This document shows positions 1 to 8,359 of a stretch of DNA of 64,000 nt, piece by piece (positions within the stretch are counted from its first letter, which is position 1; every line of letters starts with the position of its first letter). The stretch covers positions 1 through 64,000 of the IMG/VR virus record IMGVR_UViG_3300005600_000030. One strand, 5' to 3'. Below the pieces are notes generated by a model that saw only the letters and a list, made by a program, of their open reading frames with translations, ran no database searches and was not told the DNA's origin. A program made the translations under genes and the position numbers. The DNA comes from a virus.

Positions 1-68
1 CTACCAAAGGTAAAATAAACCTCCCTTTCCTCTTCGATGAGGTATTGGGAAAAATTCTTAATCGGCAC
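1..68 (-). CDS. Partial nucleotidyltransferase-like protein, N-terminus only
   Basis: A reading frame opens at a GTG (68-66) and runs off the left edge; about 22 residues are visible, VPIKNFSQYLIEE then EVYFTFGR. An AAGGGGG ribosome binding site sits 5 to 6 bases upstream, inside the end of the preceding gene. The segment ending TFGR resembles the start of phage cytidylyl/nucleotidyltransferases, where it is followed by an NPPT-x-GH motif; that part lies outside the window. The first residues also look like a T4 capsid-targeting peptide (F-x-x-Y-L-I-E followed by E). The family call is an inference from very little sequence. Confidence 0.45.
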   Translation of the reverse strand, partial: MPIKNFSQYLIEEEREVYFTFG

Positions 69-453
69 TTGGGCCCCCTTTTTTACGTTCAAGTTCTTTC
101 TTACGAACCTTCGGTAACATTTTCTGTGCGAGTTTGTCAATCTTAGGTTTCATCTTATCTAGTCTTTTCTCAATGTCCTGTCTGCGAGACATTGACAACT
201 CGTCTTTGGGGATATCTTTAGTTAGTTTCTTTAGGATAATATTACGTGCGGCTTTACGTGCACGTTTTTTGATGGTATCCATATTCGCCATCTTACGGGC
301 AGCGCGTTTGCGGCCGATTGCGATTTTGGGTGCAAGTTTCTTCATCTGACGAGACTTCGCCATACGTTGTTGTACGGTCAATGCCTCTTGCGCGACTTCT
401 TCGTTGGTATCAACGGAGTCGAATTCTTTGAATCTAAGCGGTTTCTTTGCCAC
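58..453 (-). CDS. Highly basic conserved phage protein, unknown function
   Basis: 131 residues, extremely rich in lysine and arginine from about residue 28 to the end, with an acidic patch near residues 14-22. No domain is recognised. The composition would suit a nucleic-acid-binding or packaged protein. It lies just downstream of a capsid-targeted protein and overlaps by a few bases the start of the next gene, so it is probably translated with the late structural operon that begins near 4375. The role is unknown. Confidence 0.8.
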   Translation of the reverse strand: MAKKPLRFKEFDSVDTNEEVAQEALTVQQRMAKSRQMKKLAPKIAIGRKRAARKMANMDTIKKRARKAARNIILKKLTKDIPKDELSMSRRQDIEKRLDKMKPKIDKLAQKMLPKVRKKELERKKGGPSAD

Positions 454-477
454 TTCTATTTCCTCTGGTTTATCCCA

Positions 478-1698
478 TTAAGTACGACTAGGTGTGTCCC
501 AGCCTTTTAATATATCGGGTGAAAAGTTGTTGTATGAGAATTCCATACGGTCAACAAGTTTCACCGCATCACCACCAAGTTTATCTATTGCCACATAACC
601 TTCTTCACCAGTTACTTTATAACCAGTTTTGGTTTTAACAAAAGTGTCAATATCTTTTAAACTGTTAAGTTTATTTATAAGAGTTAACTTTGCAAGAACT
701 ATCATTTTTTGCAATTCGAACATCTTTTCTAGAGATGCTCGATTTGCAGGTGAAAAGAACGACATTATTTCTTCGCGTTTGGTTTCTTGGGCTTGCTTAC
801 CCTTTTCGGTTTTGCGCTTGTCGATTTCTTTTTGGTACTTGTCGTTGATGTATTTGATGAGACCTTTGACGTGGGTTTTCGAGTTGCCGATGACTTCGCC
901 TTTGCGGACTTTGGTGTTTCCGTAGGTTTCGATGGTTTGGGCGAGGGTGGGGTTTCCTTCGAGGGTTCTGAGGGTCGTCCCACTAATTTGGTTAAAAAGT
1001 TTACCAGCTTGCGAAAGATATTCATTCACTTTCTCCGTTTCTTTAGTTGTCATTGTTGCGTTAGATAAATCACGAAGCATTGCATCTTGTGACCATACAG
1101 TAGTAGACTTTTTAAGTTTCGATACATCAACACCATAGGATGCCTTCATCGTCTCAAAAGAACTACCAGTATATGTAGTGTGCCACACTATACCGATTTT
1201 TGCAGCCTTAACTGATTGCGCCTGTTCTTCCGGTACTGCATACACAATTGTATTAGGATGGAACGTTACATATTTTTGTCCATCGATTGTCTTAGTCTGT
1301 ACATCACCTCGACCAAAAAGAAAGTCGCCCTGAATAACACCTTTAATACCAAGACTTGGTAGATATTTAAGAGCGTCTTTAAGTTTGTCCGCAAGGTCTC
1401 CCGAAGTGTCTTCTTCAATTTCTGCATTAGTTTTATATACCTTTGGGTTCTTATTAAATATACCTTTCTTCGCAACAAAGAACTCACCGTCCCGTGGGTC
1501 TTGTCCACAGAAGATTGCAGGCGCACCATCCCATTTTACCGAGACTTTTCCGCTGTGTTTACCGGACAACATATCACGCAATTCTCGCAGTGCAAGGATT
1601 GCTTGCCGTGTACCATTCACACCCCCGTAAATGACTTTATCTTCGATATGCGTCATGTGGGTGTTCTTTTGTTCTGTGATAAATTCTTTAAATTTCAT
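478..1698 (-). CDS. Capsid-targeted protein with KxDG nucleotidyltransferase-like motif
   Basis: 406 residues. The N-terminus MKFKEFITE-Q resembles the T4 internal-protein capsid-targeting sequence (MKTYQEFIAE-A) and ends in an I-x-E site of the type cut by prohead protease gp21. Residues 55-58 read KWDG, matching motif I (K-x-D-G) of the DNA/RNA ligase nucleotidyltransferase superfamily. A GVIQGDF segment near residue 120 could serve as motif III. I recall similar proteins in marine T4-like phages filed as a DUF (DUF6267). The ATG overlaps the preceding stop (TAATG) behind a GAGGTAAG ribosome site. Seen: the motifs. Inferred: ligase or adenylyltransferase fold and packaging in the head. Confidence 0.7.
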   Translation of the reverse strand: MKFKEFITEQKNTHMTHIEDKVIYGGVNGTRQAILALRELRDMLSGKHSGKVSVKWDGAPAIFCGQDPRDGEFFVAKKGIFNKNPKVYKTNAEIEEDTSGDLADKLKDALKYLPSLGIKGVIQGDFLFGRGDVQTKTIDGQKYVTFHPNTIVYAVPEEQAQSVKAAKIGIVWHTTYTGSSFETMKASYGVDVSKLKKSTTVWSQDAMLRDLSNATMTTKETEKVNEYLSQAGKLFNQISGTTLRTLEGNPTLAQTIETYGNTKVRKGEVIGNSKTHVKGLIKYINDKYQKEIDKRKTEKGKQAQETKREEIMSFFSPANRASLEKMFELQKMIVLAKLTLINKLNSLKDIDTFVKTKTGYKVTGEEGYVAIDKLGGDAVKLVDRMEFSYNNFSPDILKGWDTPSRT

Positions 1699-3032
1699 TA
1701 TCTTACCTCAATCCAACCCAGATCTGCCCAACCCGTCTTGTTTGAACCCGTTGAAGCAACAGCAATCAGGAACGTGGTTGTAGTATCACCTAGTGTTGTT
1801 GTGGTCTTTCTGGCAAGTTGAGTAATCGACCTTTCAGGAAATTCAACTTTCTGTCCCATGTTACCACTAGAAACATATGTTGTTCCTAAAATATTACCGT
1901 TGGTATAACCAGTAGCGGTGATATTATATTCAATAGGAGAATCAGAGTCGTATGAAACCCAAGTGCCGCCAGTAACAGTAGCATCTTCGATTGCTCTGAT
2001 AAACATACTTGAGTTATCTAATGTAGCACCAGAATATTCATCGGGTAGTACGACAGAGTTTAGTGCGTCTGCCTTGAGTCGTATCGCAACAATAGGATAA
2101 AAAGTATTAGCAGATGTGAGGGATTTTCCTGTAATTGCCGAAGAAATACTTTTTTGTCTTCCGAGAAGAGTAGTTGTTCCTTCAGTAAGGAATGAATGAG
2201 AACCCTGATACACGGAGTGAGTTCCCGCAATACCATCAACATTTGTCAATTCTATGCGAACTGGAAGTGCACCACGTGATGCCCAAGTGTGGTCATGAGT
2301 ATTAGCGTGATCTATCTTATGAATAGAAATTGCATTGTTGTCAATAACAAACTTCCACTCAACCTGTCCTGCACCATACCACTCGTACTCAATTACCATT
2401 AATTGAATTTTAGAAAGATCTAATGTGATACCACTCGGCCCAGTACCATCCAACTTATCAACAGACCAATTTGCACGAGAATAACGTTCTTCGTCTTCTC
2501 CACCGGCAGTATCTCTTCTCAATACACAATAAAGGTCATCACCATCATCTTCAAAGTATGCACCTTTGTCATCATCGAATACACCGAATCTTTTACGAAT
2601 ACCCGATGTCTGAGATCCAAAAATTACAGACATAGAAACTTCATTAGCACGGCCTGGTAAATATCTCTGGATACGTGCGGTTTGTCGAATGATCGAATCT
2701 CCAGAATCCGAACCAACCTCTAATTCAACCATACCGAGATACGGATCATGGGTAGAAGAACCTGTACCAACAACGAGTTCGTCCCAAATATCTACGTCTT
2801 TTCCGTATGTAAATGTGTTGAAGTCTGTCACTTCATATGTAGAAACTTTACGTCTATTCTTAGAAGTGTGTTGAACAGTATCGTCATCGACTAGAAGAAC
2901 TTGTTTGCCCCAAGGGTTTTCTGTAGTGCCAACAATAGGTAAAGGATTGCCACTATCTACCAACGTGCCGTGTCTATTTACTAGTGCAGTAGTTTCATGA
3001 AACTTTCCCTGCGCGCCTTTAATTTGTGCCAT
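1698..3032 (-). CDS. Probable virion structural protein
   Basis: 444 residues rich in Thr, Ser, Gly and beta-branched residues, without charged coiled coils, typical of beta-rich phage surface or tail-associated proteins. No family is recognised with certainty. The N-terminus carries a long segment about residues 10-60 that may form an attachment region. It is the middle gene of a three-gene late operon and is coupled by overlap to the next gene. An AAGGTAAG ribosome site precedes the ATG. Confidence 0.7.
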   Translation of the reverse strand: MAQIKGAQGKFHETTALVNRHGTLVDSGNPLPIVGTTENPWGKQVLLVDDDTVQHTSKNRRKVSTYEVTDFNTFTYGKDVDIWDELVVGTGSSTHDPYLGMVELEVGSDSGDSIIRQTARIQRYLPGRANEVSMSVIFGSQTSGIRKRFGVFDDDKGAYFEDDGDDLYCVLRRDTAGGEDEERYSRANWSVDKLDGTGPSGITLDLSKIQLMVIEYEWYGAGQVEWKFVIDNNAISIHKIDHANTHDHTWASRGALPVRIELTNVDGIAGTHSVYQGSHSFLTEGTTTLLGRQKSISSAITGKSLTSANTFYPIVAIRLKADALNSVVLPDEYSGATLDNSSMFIRAIEDATVTGGTWVSYDSDSPIEYNITATGYTNGNILGTTYVSSGNMGQKVEFPERSITQLARKTTTTLGDTTTTFLIAVASTGSNKTGWADLGWIEVR

Positions 3033-3033
3033 T

Positions 3034-4335
3034 TTAACTTACCTTTAAGTGTACCGCAGATAGCGGTGATTGTGACTTTGCTACACGGAATAAATAATCC
3101 ATGAATTGTTGTTCGCGACCTTGTATCATTATGAAAATAGAAGTCACATAGTACTTAGAGACTAACCATTCTGTTGTCTTACCTTCCAGATTCTTTTTAA
3201 AAGTTTCCTTGTCTACCGGACTATCTACTGCACCATCATAGAATCCATAGAATTTGTCTAGGAACGCATCCCTATCTTTCTTGATGGACGACTCAAGATC
3301 CTTACGATTCTCGGTCTTATCACGAGTTGTTGCATATAGAGCCGCATCAATACCACCATGAGATACCTTACCATGTTTAGCAGCTTTACCGATAATCTCG
3401 CACTGGAAGGTAGGGAAGGTTCGGAACTGCATCTCAATACCACCGGCACCAAACAGGTAACCATCTTTGGACTTGAAGAAATCTTTCTTACCATAAGATG
3501 ACTTGGTGAACTTCGCACCTTTGAATGGTTTCTTATAGTTAACTTGAGACAGTCTGACCTTGTTACCTATTACCTTCTTCAACGACACACCAATGATATC
3601 ACGTGCAGTGTATGCCTTCATCAATTCGTTGTTCAGGTATTCCAGAGACTTTGCACCCTCTATATCATACATGTTCTCTGCACCCTTTGCGACCATGTAG
3701 ATGTCCGCAGGAGACCATTTGTTGACATTACCGAATGCTTTCTCGATGCGATTCAACTCTTTAAACTTCTTCTCTAATATCTCAACCCAACCAGATCCAC
3801 GATGGAAACTGTATTGTTTTTTACCTAGAGCTTTATGTAGAATTTTTGCGGCAGTAATGGAAGAGGAGATCCATCCTTCATCAGCCAGAAGAACTTCATC
3901 TAGAGACGCATCTGTATGCGTTTTGGGATATGCGTTACGTATATCATCCGCAGAGAATTTAGTTGTCCGGTTATCCCAGATTGCTTGTAGATAAACACAT
4001 TGTGCAGATTCAGTTGCACGAGTGTTGGCTGCACCACCACCCGAACCACGACCACCCCCGAACTCGGCAGTCTTAGATAACTTACCGAATGCGAGTTTAG
4101 TTCCATCTAGGGTTTCGAGTCCAATTGACTGTGCGAGTTTAGAGTTTCCTGATTTAACAGCTTTCTCAATCTCTGCATTGTACTTAAAGACTACTTGGTC
4201 ACCACCGACCAACTCAAAGGGTTCATTACCTTTATACTTTCGGAGAAATAATTCTATTCGGTCAGGTCTATCCTCACGAGTGATTTCTCCGAAGGTCAAA
4301 GATGCCTCCGATAAAAAAGTTTTGAACCCTATCAT
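3034..4335 (-). CDS. Capsid-targeted phage protein, possible nuclease-like fold
   Basis: 433 residues. The N-terminus MIGFKTFLSE-A matches the pattern of a T4 capsid-targeting peptide ending in L-x-E. A Gly-rich stretch (FGGGRGSGGG, near residue 95) is followed by an ATESAQ segment. Further on, FHRGSGW and WSPADIY occur; the W-x-P-x-D-I-[WY] pattern is seen in several putative phage and host nucleases, which is a weak hint only. It is the first gene of the late operon, 40 bases after a TATAAATA box, with AGGAAATAGGA before the ATG. Likely packaged in, or associated with, the head. Confidence 0.65.
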   Translation of the reverse strand: MIGFKTFLSEASLTFGEITREDRPDRIELFLRKYKGNEPFELVGGDQVVFKYNAEIEKAVKSGNSKLAQSIGLETLDGTKLAFGKLSKTAEFGGGRGSGGGAANTRATESAQCVYLQAIWDNRTTKFSADDIRNAYPKTHTDASLDEVLLADEGWISSSITAAKILHKALGKKQYSFHRGSGWVEILEKKFKELNRIEKAFGNVNKWSPADIYMVAKGAENMYDIEGAKSLEYLNNELMKAYTARDIIGVSLKKVIGNKVRLSQVNYKKPFKGAKFTKSSYGKKDFFKSKDGYLFGAGGIEMQFRTFPTFQCEIIGKAAKHGKVSHGGIDAALYATTRDKTENRKDLESSIKKDRDAFLDKFYGFYDGAVDSPVDKETFKKNLEGKTTEWLVSKYYVTSIFIMIQGREQQFMDYLFRVAKSQSPLSAVHLKVS

Positions 4336-4374
4336 TCCTATTTCCTAAAAGTGATTATAACTGAATTATACCAC

Positions 4375-4382
4375 TATTTATA
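4375..4382 (-). promoter_or_regulatory. Late promoter (TATAAATA)
   Basis: The minus strand reads TATAAATA about 40 bases upstream of the start at 4335, the exact T4 late-promoter box recognised by gp55. It serves the three-gene left-end structural operon and perhaps the basic protein and nucleotidyltransferase beyond. Confidence 0.8.
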
Positions 4383-5052
4383 CAAAAAGGGAAGTAGAAT
4401 TTTCCTCATTATATTGTGCAATAGTTTCGATTAGGGGTCGTACCCAGTTGTCTCGATGTTCGATAAACACTTGAGGTTCATTGTTATCAACCGAGATTAT
4501 GGTAACCAACTGAGTGATAGGTTGACCAGTACGTTCTTCCCACATGATTGCATACGCAGCTTCTTGCATGAAGTAGTTCTTAATCCAGTCAAGACGTTTA
4601 GGTTTCATCGAAGTTTTGTAATCGATGATTGACGGTTTACCATCAAAGATACCCACGCAATCCACACGACCCGCAACACCCAAATGATTGGAGTATAGTG
4701 GGGCTTCTTGTGCGAAGACCTTAGTCAAACGTTCATCAAGTATTGGTTTCAAATCAAGGAAAGAACCAATAATGTCAGGTGTGTAACCCTCTTTGAAGTT
4801 GGGGTCATTGTTAACATACTTCTCACAGATTTCGTGAACCGAGGTACCACGAGTAGATGCACGATAAGAGACACGATTCGCCTCTTCCTCACCTACACGT
4901 TTACGCCACTTGGCAATACTGTCACGTGACAGAATCGAAAGGACTGTAGTGATAGAGGGAAGGTTGACACCTTCGGGGGTTTTGTATTTGCGGCCACTAT
5001 CGGTGGTCACTGCTTCCATCTCGGTCAATTCGACCGGAACATGTTCAAACAT
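4378..5052 (-). CDS. PD-(D/E)XK exonuclease (RecB/Cas4-like)
   Basis: About 224 residues from the preferred ATG at 5052, which has a GAGAG ribosome site like other genes here; an upstream GTG/ATG near 5091 would lie almost at the transcript start. The protein shows RGTSVHEI, then GRVD about 60 residues on and IDYKTS, the nuclease core G-R-x-D and [DE]-x-K of the RecB/Cas4 family. Similar exonucleases are common in cyanophages. It is a single-gene early unit with its own sigma70 promoter, suggesting host-DNA degradation or recombination. Confidence 0.85.
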   Translation of the reverse strand: MFEHVPVELTEMEAVTTDSGRKYKTPEGVNLPSITTVLSILSRDSIAKWRKRVGEEEANRVSYRASTRGTSVHEICEKYVNNDPNFKEGYTPDIIGSFLDLKPILDERLTKVFAQEAPLYSNHLGVAGRVDCVGIFDGKPSIIDYKTSMKPKRLDWIKNYFMQEAAYAIMWEERTGQPITQLVTIISVDNNEPQVFIEHRDNWVRPLIETIAQYNEENSTSLFV

Positions 5053-5102
5053 TATATATTTCTCTCTTTTGTTTAGGAATTCATCACTCAATTTGTACAG
5101 TC

Positions 5103-5131
5103 ATTATCTCATAATCATAACAAGAAGTCAA
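5103..5131 (-). promoter_or_regulatory. Early sigma70-like promoter of the exonuclease
   Basis: TTGACT (5131-5126), a 17-base spacer and GATAAT (5108-5103) on the minus strand. The sequence is nearly identical to the promoters at 13926, 14196 and 14612. Confidence 0.85.
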
Positions 5132-5168
5132 GTGTTTTTATTGATAAAATGTGACCCAAATGTGAGTT

Positions 5169-5861
5169 TTAGTCGATGGACTCGTAGAACTCGATATCCG
5201 ATGCATAGTATGAACGCAGAAGGTCTATGCAATCTTCGGCCATCCAAGTCGCTATTGGTAGTTTAAGATACTCGGGTGTTGGGTCACCGAGTTGTATCTG
5301 AGGTACATCAGTCTCCGCAAAACCTCCCGCATTACCCACTACGGTAGATAGAACCGTATCCATAGACTCTAGTTTGTACGGAGTTAGTATGAGTTCATCG
5401 TTGTGATAAAAATAATCACGGTAGTTCCATTTGAAATCTAATGCAAGGTCAGTTCGACCATTGAACAATCCATGACGTATCGCAAGAGTCATGGTATCTA
5501 TATTATCACCTTCCCACAAACCGAATGACTTTGCCAACATAAATCTAGACACCCATCTTTCCAGAGGGTCTCGGACAAATGCAAAACTGGTATACTCACG
5601 AAGTTCTTCTAGTGTGATTAGTCCTTGGTCAATCGCCTGTGTAGGCGTCATGTGATATTCATTGAGAGTTCTGGTCGCAAGACTATCTCGTCTTGAAAGA
5701 GTATCCTCATTCATCTCCAAGGATTCTATTTCATCTAGGTTGGTTATCACATCATCATCTCGAGTAGGGAGTTGACTGTTTTCTAACACATACTGGGCAG
5801 AGTTAGACCCTACCCTTGGTACTGAAAAGTATGCGATTTTATGTTGGTGAGATATAAACAT
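5169..5861 (-). CDS. Sulfotransferase-family protein
   Basis: 230 residues. The N-terminal FSVPRVGSNSA resembles the PAPS 5'-phosphate loop of sulfotransferases (P-[KR]-x-G-[ST]-[ST]), and FVRDPLERWVSRF matches the 3'-phosphate-binding R-D-P-x-x-R-x-x-S segment. It would move sulfate from PAPS to an unidentified acceptor, perhaps a host or phage glycan. The start overlaps the stop of the upstream cupin-like gene, so the pair is coupled and lies behind a late promoter at 6500. Confidence 0.7.
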   Translation of the reverse strand: MFISHQHKIAYFSVPRVGSNSAQYVLENSQLPTRDDDVITNLDEIESLEMNEDTLSRRDSLATRTLNEYHMTPTQAIDQGLITLEELREYTSFAFVRDPLERWVSRFMLAKSFGLWEGDNIDTMTLAIRHGLFNGRTDLALDFKWNYRDYFYHNDELILTPYKLESMDTVLSTVVGNAGGFAETDVPQIQLGDPTPEYLKLPIATWMAEDCIDLLRSYYASDIEFYESID

Positions 5862-6466
5862 TATTTCATTTTCCTTGTCACGTCAGCATATCCGTCCACG
5901 ACATACGCATCCGGATAGAATCTTCTAATTAAATCTTCTTGCATTGGGCCTACCGTTTCACCCTTCCATCGAGTTGCAACAGTAGTCATATCTAAATCTT
6001 CGTCCCATCTTTCAAACGCGAGTAAAGGGAACCCTTTATTCAACTGACCTTCACGTTCCTTAAAGTTGATTCCTGCACCATGCGCCTCACCCGCCTTCAA
6101 TATATGACTGGTAATCATTGGTTCCATACCTTCAGGACTTGGATAGTATGGCATTCTATATTTGATAACTTCTACGCCAGGATGTTCATGTATAGGTAAA
6201 TTAGGTGTAGGAAAAATCATGTAGAGTTCTACCTGATACCTTCCATGTCTAAACATACACATCGAGGTCGCATCGTCCGAACGATAAATCTCTGTATCGA
6301 GTGGGGGTGCAAATGGCATATTATTATAGAACCACCATTGTGCAAAATCCTTAACTGTTCCGAAGTCGCCAGGGATGTCAATCTTTCCATCTATCGGGTG
6401 TTCCGGAACAAAACGTTCTCTGTCCCTACTCTCGGGTATTTCAGTTGCTATTAATTTCTCATCCAT
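5861..6466 (-). CDS. Cupin-like protein
   Basis: 201 residues. The stretch PIHEHPGVEVI followed about 40 residues later by EAHGAG gives the His/Glu spacing of a cupin metal site (H-x-H...E...H). No catalytic subfamily is recognised. It starts 34 bases after a TATAAATA box and is coupled to the sulfotransferase-like gene, so both are probably made late. The substrate is unknown. Confidence 0.55.
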   Translation of the reverse strand: MDEKLIATEIPESRDRERFVPEHPIDGKIDIPGDFGTVKDFAQWWFYNNMPFAPPLDTEIYRSDDATSMCMFRHGRYQVELYMIFPTPNLPIHEHPGVEVIKYRMPYYPSPEGMEPMITSHILKAGEAHGAGINFKEREGQLNKGFPLLAFERWDEDLDMTTVATRWKGETVGPMQEDLIRRFYPDAYVVDGYADVTRKMK

Positions 6467-6499
6467 TACGGGTACCTGTGATTACAATGCAGTTTCCCA

Positions 6500-6507
6500 T
6501 ATTTATA
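6500..6507 (-). promoter_or_regulatory. Late promoter (TATAAATA)
   Basis: A perfect TATAAATA on the minus strand overlaps the last codons of the ATP-grasp gene and stands just before the cupin-like gene at 6466. Confidence 0.75.
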
Positions 6508-8101
6508 CAATAAACAACGCATCGAACGTTGGGTCGAGTAACAACATTCTCAGTTGTTCTTGATGAGTACCTTTATGGTACCACTCTTTACCGTCACTCC
6601 ATGTAACCTTTTCACCGGAAAGAACTGCATAACGAATACCTTCCTCCACGTTTTTCAGTACTTCATCTTCTTGTATGACAGGTATACAACAGTCACCTTC
6701 AAAATAGGTATCGATGAACTCGGGTAGGTAACTACGAGAGATACTAGCCGCACAGAATGTAGGAGATGGATTGATGTCAGTAATCACCATATCCGATTTG
6801 TGCCATGGTACCGACAAATCTTTTCCGATGATATCCACACCCGCAATATCCAGACCCAAAACTTTGGTTGCGCGTATCGCCATATCAATATTGTCAGGAT
6901 GAATCTTCTTGGTCATATCCTCATCTATACCACCATCTTGGGTAGACTCTATGGCTCTTAGATAAACCACTTCACCCTCGGCAGGTACAGTCTGACCATC
7001 CATACCCGTGAGTTGTAGATGCAGTTCGGTAGTATAGTCAAAGTGTGCAAAGGGTTCGCGATTCCAGACCGGACGTTTATCTTGACGAGTTTTTTCTTTC
7101 TCATTAAGGGATAATATAGTATCGACACCATTACCTACCACGTAAATAGGGTCACGTTTTACCGCATAGACCATTTTTCCATTGGTGATAAAGAGTCGAT
7201 GACACACACCTTCGACAGGTTTTTCTATCAACAGAACTTTACTGATAGACGCATTCATACCCTTCTGGACTGCACCACGTAACATGGCATCATTGTCCAC
7301 ATTAATAGTCACACCTTCCCCACGGTCACCATCTACAGGTTTGACCACCACAGGGTATCCCAAGTCTTCTACTACCCCTAGTGCATGTTCTAGACGAGTC
7401 ACCATATAATGCTCGGGTGTAGGGAATCCCATGTTCCGTAATGTACTTGACGCAACAAACTTATCCCCTGCAATATCAACACCAATACTAGAATCACGGT
7501 CGGACATACTGCCTTTAATACGTCTCTGAGAACTTCCTGTACCTAGTTGGTAGATACCCTTACCTAGACATACAAAGGGTATTCCACGTTCTCCCGCAGC
7601 CTTGATTACAGGAACAGTTGCATTTGAATATGCGACCATGATACGTATATCAGGTATTACCTTAGACTCTATATGTGACATCAATGATAAGATGTTATTA
7701 TCAGTAGGTTCGGTTGTTAATGATTTGTGACATATCGAGATGGCATGTTGAAGAGAACCAGTGAAGGTTTCTGGCATAAAACCAGACAGACGGTATTGTA
7801 TCAGTTCAACCTCGATGGAATCACCTAGGTCAGTAACCTCGGTAACCATGGGTATCTTGAAAGTAGGGACTCCTACTGCATTCTGGAGAGTTACCGATAG
7901 ACGTAACACACAGTTAAGAAAAGTCACTATCGACTTATCCTTGCAAGGTATAGTTGTCGTCTCCGGACTTATTTCTAAAACATCATTGACCCAGCAGGTT
8001 AACTGTTTGAAGTTCCCACTAGGTTTTTTGATAGTTAACGTTAATTCTGTATCGGGGGTATTGTTAATAATCCCATGAATATCAAGAGGACTCAATGTCA
8101 C
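6503..8101 (-). CDS. Cyanophycin-synthetase-like ATP-grasp ligase
   Basis: 532 residues from a GTG at 8101 that overlaps the preceding stop (GTGA) behind AAAGGAG; the longer frame to 8200 would lie inside the upstream gene. An N-terminal domain of about 150 residues is followed by an ATP-grasp: GIYQLGTGSSQRRI near residue 182, then DIAGDK, then VVVKPVDGDRGEGV at about 251-264, and DINPSP as the metal-binding end. This arrangement recalls CphA, which joins Asp and Arg into cyanophycin. The C-terminus (SDGKEW ... LLLDPTFDA) resembles the start of CphA's Mur-ligase domain but lacks the GTNGKT loop and stops early. The substrate is unknown; RimK-like or GshF-like ligation is an alternative. Confidence 0.7.
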   Translation of the reverse strand: MTLSPLDIHGIINNTPDTELTLTIKKPSGNFKQLTCWVNDVLEISPETTTIPCKDKSIVTFLNCVLRLSVTLQNAVGVPTFKIPMVTEVTDLGDSIEVELIQYRLSGFMPETFTGSLQHAISICHKSLTTEPTDNNILSLMSHIESKVIPDIRIMVAYSNATVPVIKAAGERGIPFVCLGKGIYQLGTGSSQRRIKGSMSDRDSSIGVDIAGDKFVASSTLRNMGFPTPEHYMVTRLEHALGVVEDLGYPVVVKPVDGDRGEGVTINVDNDAMLRGAVQKGMNASISKVLLIEKPVEGVCHRLFITNGKMVYAVKRDPIYVVGNGVDTILSLNEKEKTRQDKRPVWNREPFAHFDYTTELHLQLTGMDGQTVPAEGEVVYLRAIESTQDGGIDEDMTKKIHPDNIDMAIRATKVLGLDIAGVDIIGKDLSVPWHKSDMVITDINPSPTFCAASISRSYLPEFIDTYFEGDCCIPVIQEDEVLKNVEEGIRYAVLSGEKVTWSDGKEWYHKGTHQEQLRMLLLDPTFDALFIV

Positions 8102-8358
8102 ACAAACTCCTTTATTAGTGCTGACCCTAATAAAAGTGTCATTACCGCATTCAAAATAATCAGTGCACGGTCTTTCCACATCACCGATACCCATAACCAA
8201 AGCAAGGTACCGAGTAAACCGAAGGACAGGTCGAAATGTCGGAACTCGACACCCGCATTACGGAATGTCACCGAAACCAAGATAATTACAGTTGCAGCCC
8301 ACTTGACATACCAGTCAAAGTTTTTACCGTACCACTTGTCATCAACTTTCTCTTCCAT
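8098..8358 (-). CDS. Small membrane protein (three hydrophobic segments)
   Basis: About 86 residues from the ATG at 8358 (a TTG at 8367 is possible). After a charged N-terminus come hydrophobic spans near residues 17-32, 43-58 and 64-82. Aromatic residues flank the spans. No enzyme motif is present. It is stop-start coupled on both sides: to the 72-residue membrane protein upstream and to the ATP-grasp gene downstream (GTGA). I recall a DUF6552-type family of similar phage proteins. Confidence 0.7.
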   Translation of the reverse strand: MEEKVDDKWYGKNFDWYVKWAATVIILVSVTFRNAGVEFRHFDLSFGLLGTLLWLWVSVMWKDRALIILNAVMTLLLGSALIKEFV

Positions 8359-8359
8359 G

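Noticed and set aside
672-679. TATAAATA on the minus strand inside the KxDG protein gene
   Set aside because: It lies in coding sequence over 200 bases upstream of the next start; in an AT-rich genome such an 8-mer can occur by chance, so I did not call it a promoter.
787-1068. Plus-strand open frames such as 787-1068 and many others over 100 codons
   Set aside because: They mirror real minus-strand genes, lack ribosome sites and have shadow-like composition.
8102-8200. Extension of the ATP-grasp gene to an ATG at 8200
   Set aside because: It would overlap the upstream membrane-protein gene by about 100 bases, whereas a GTG at 8101 has AAAGGAG and a GTGA overlap.
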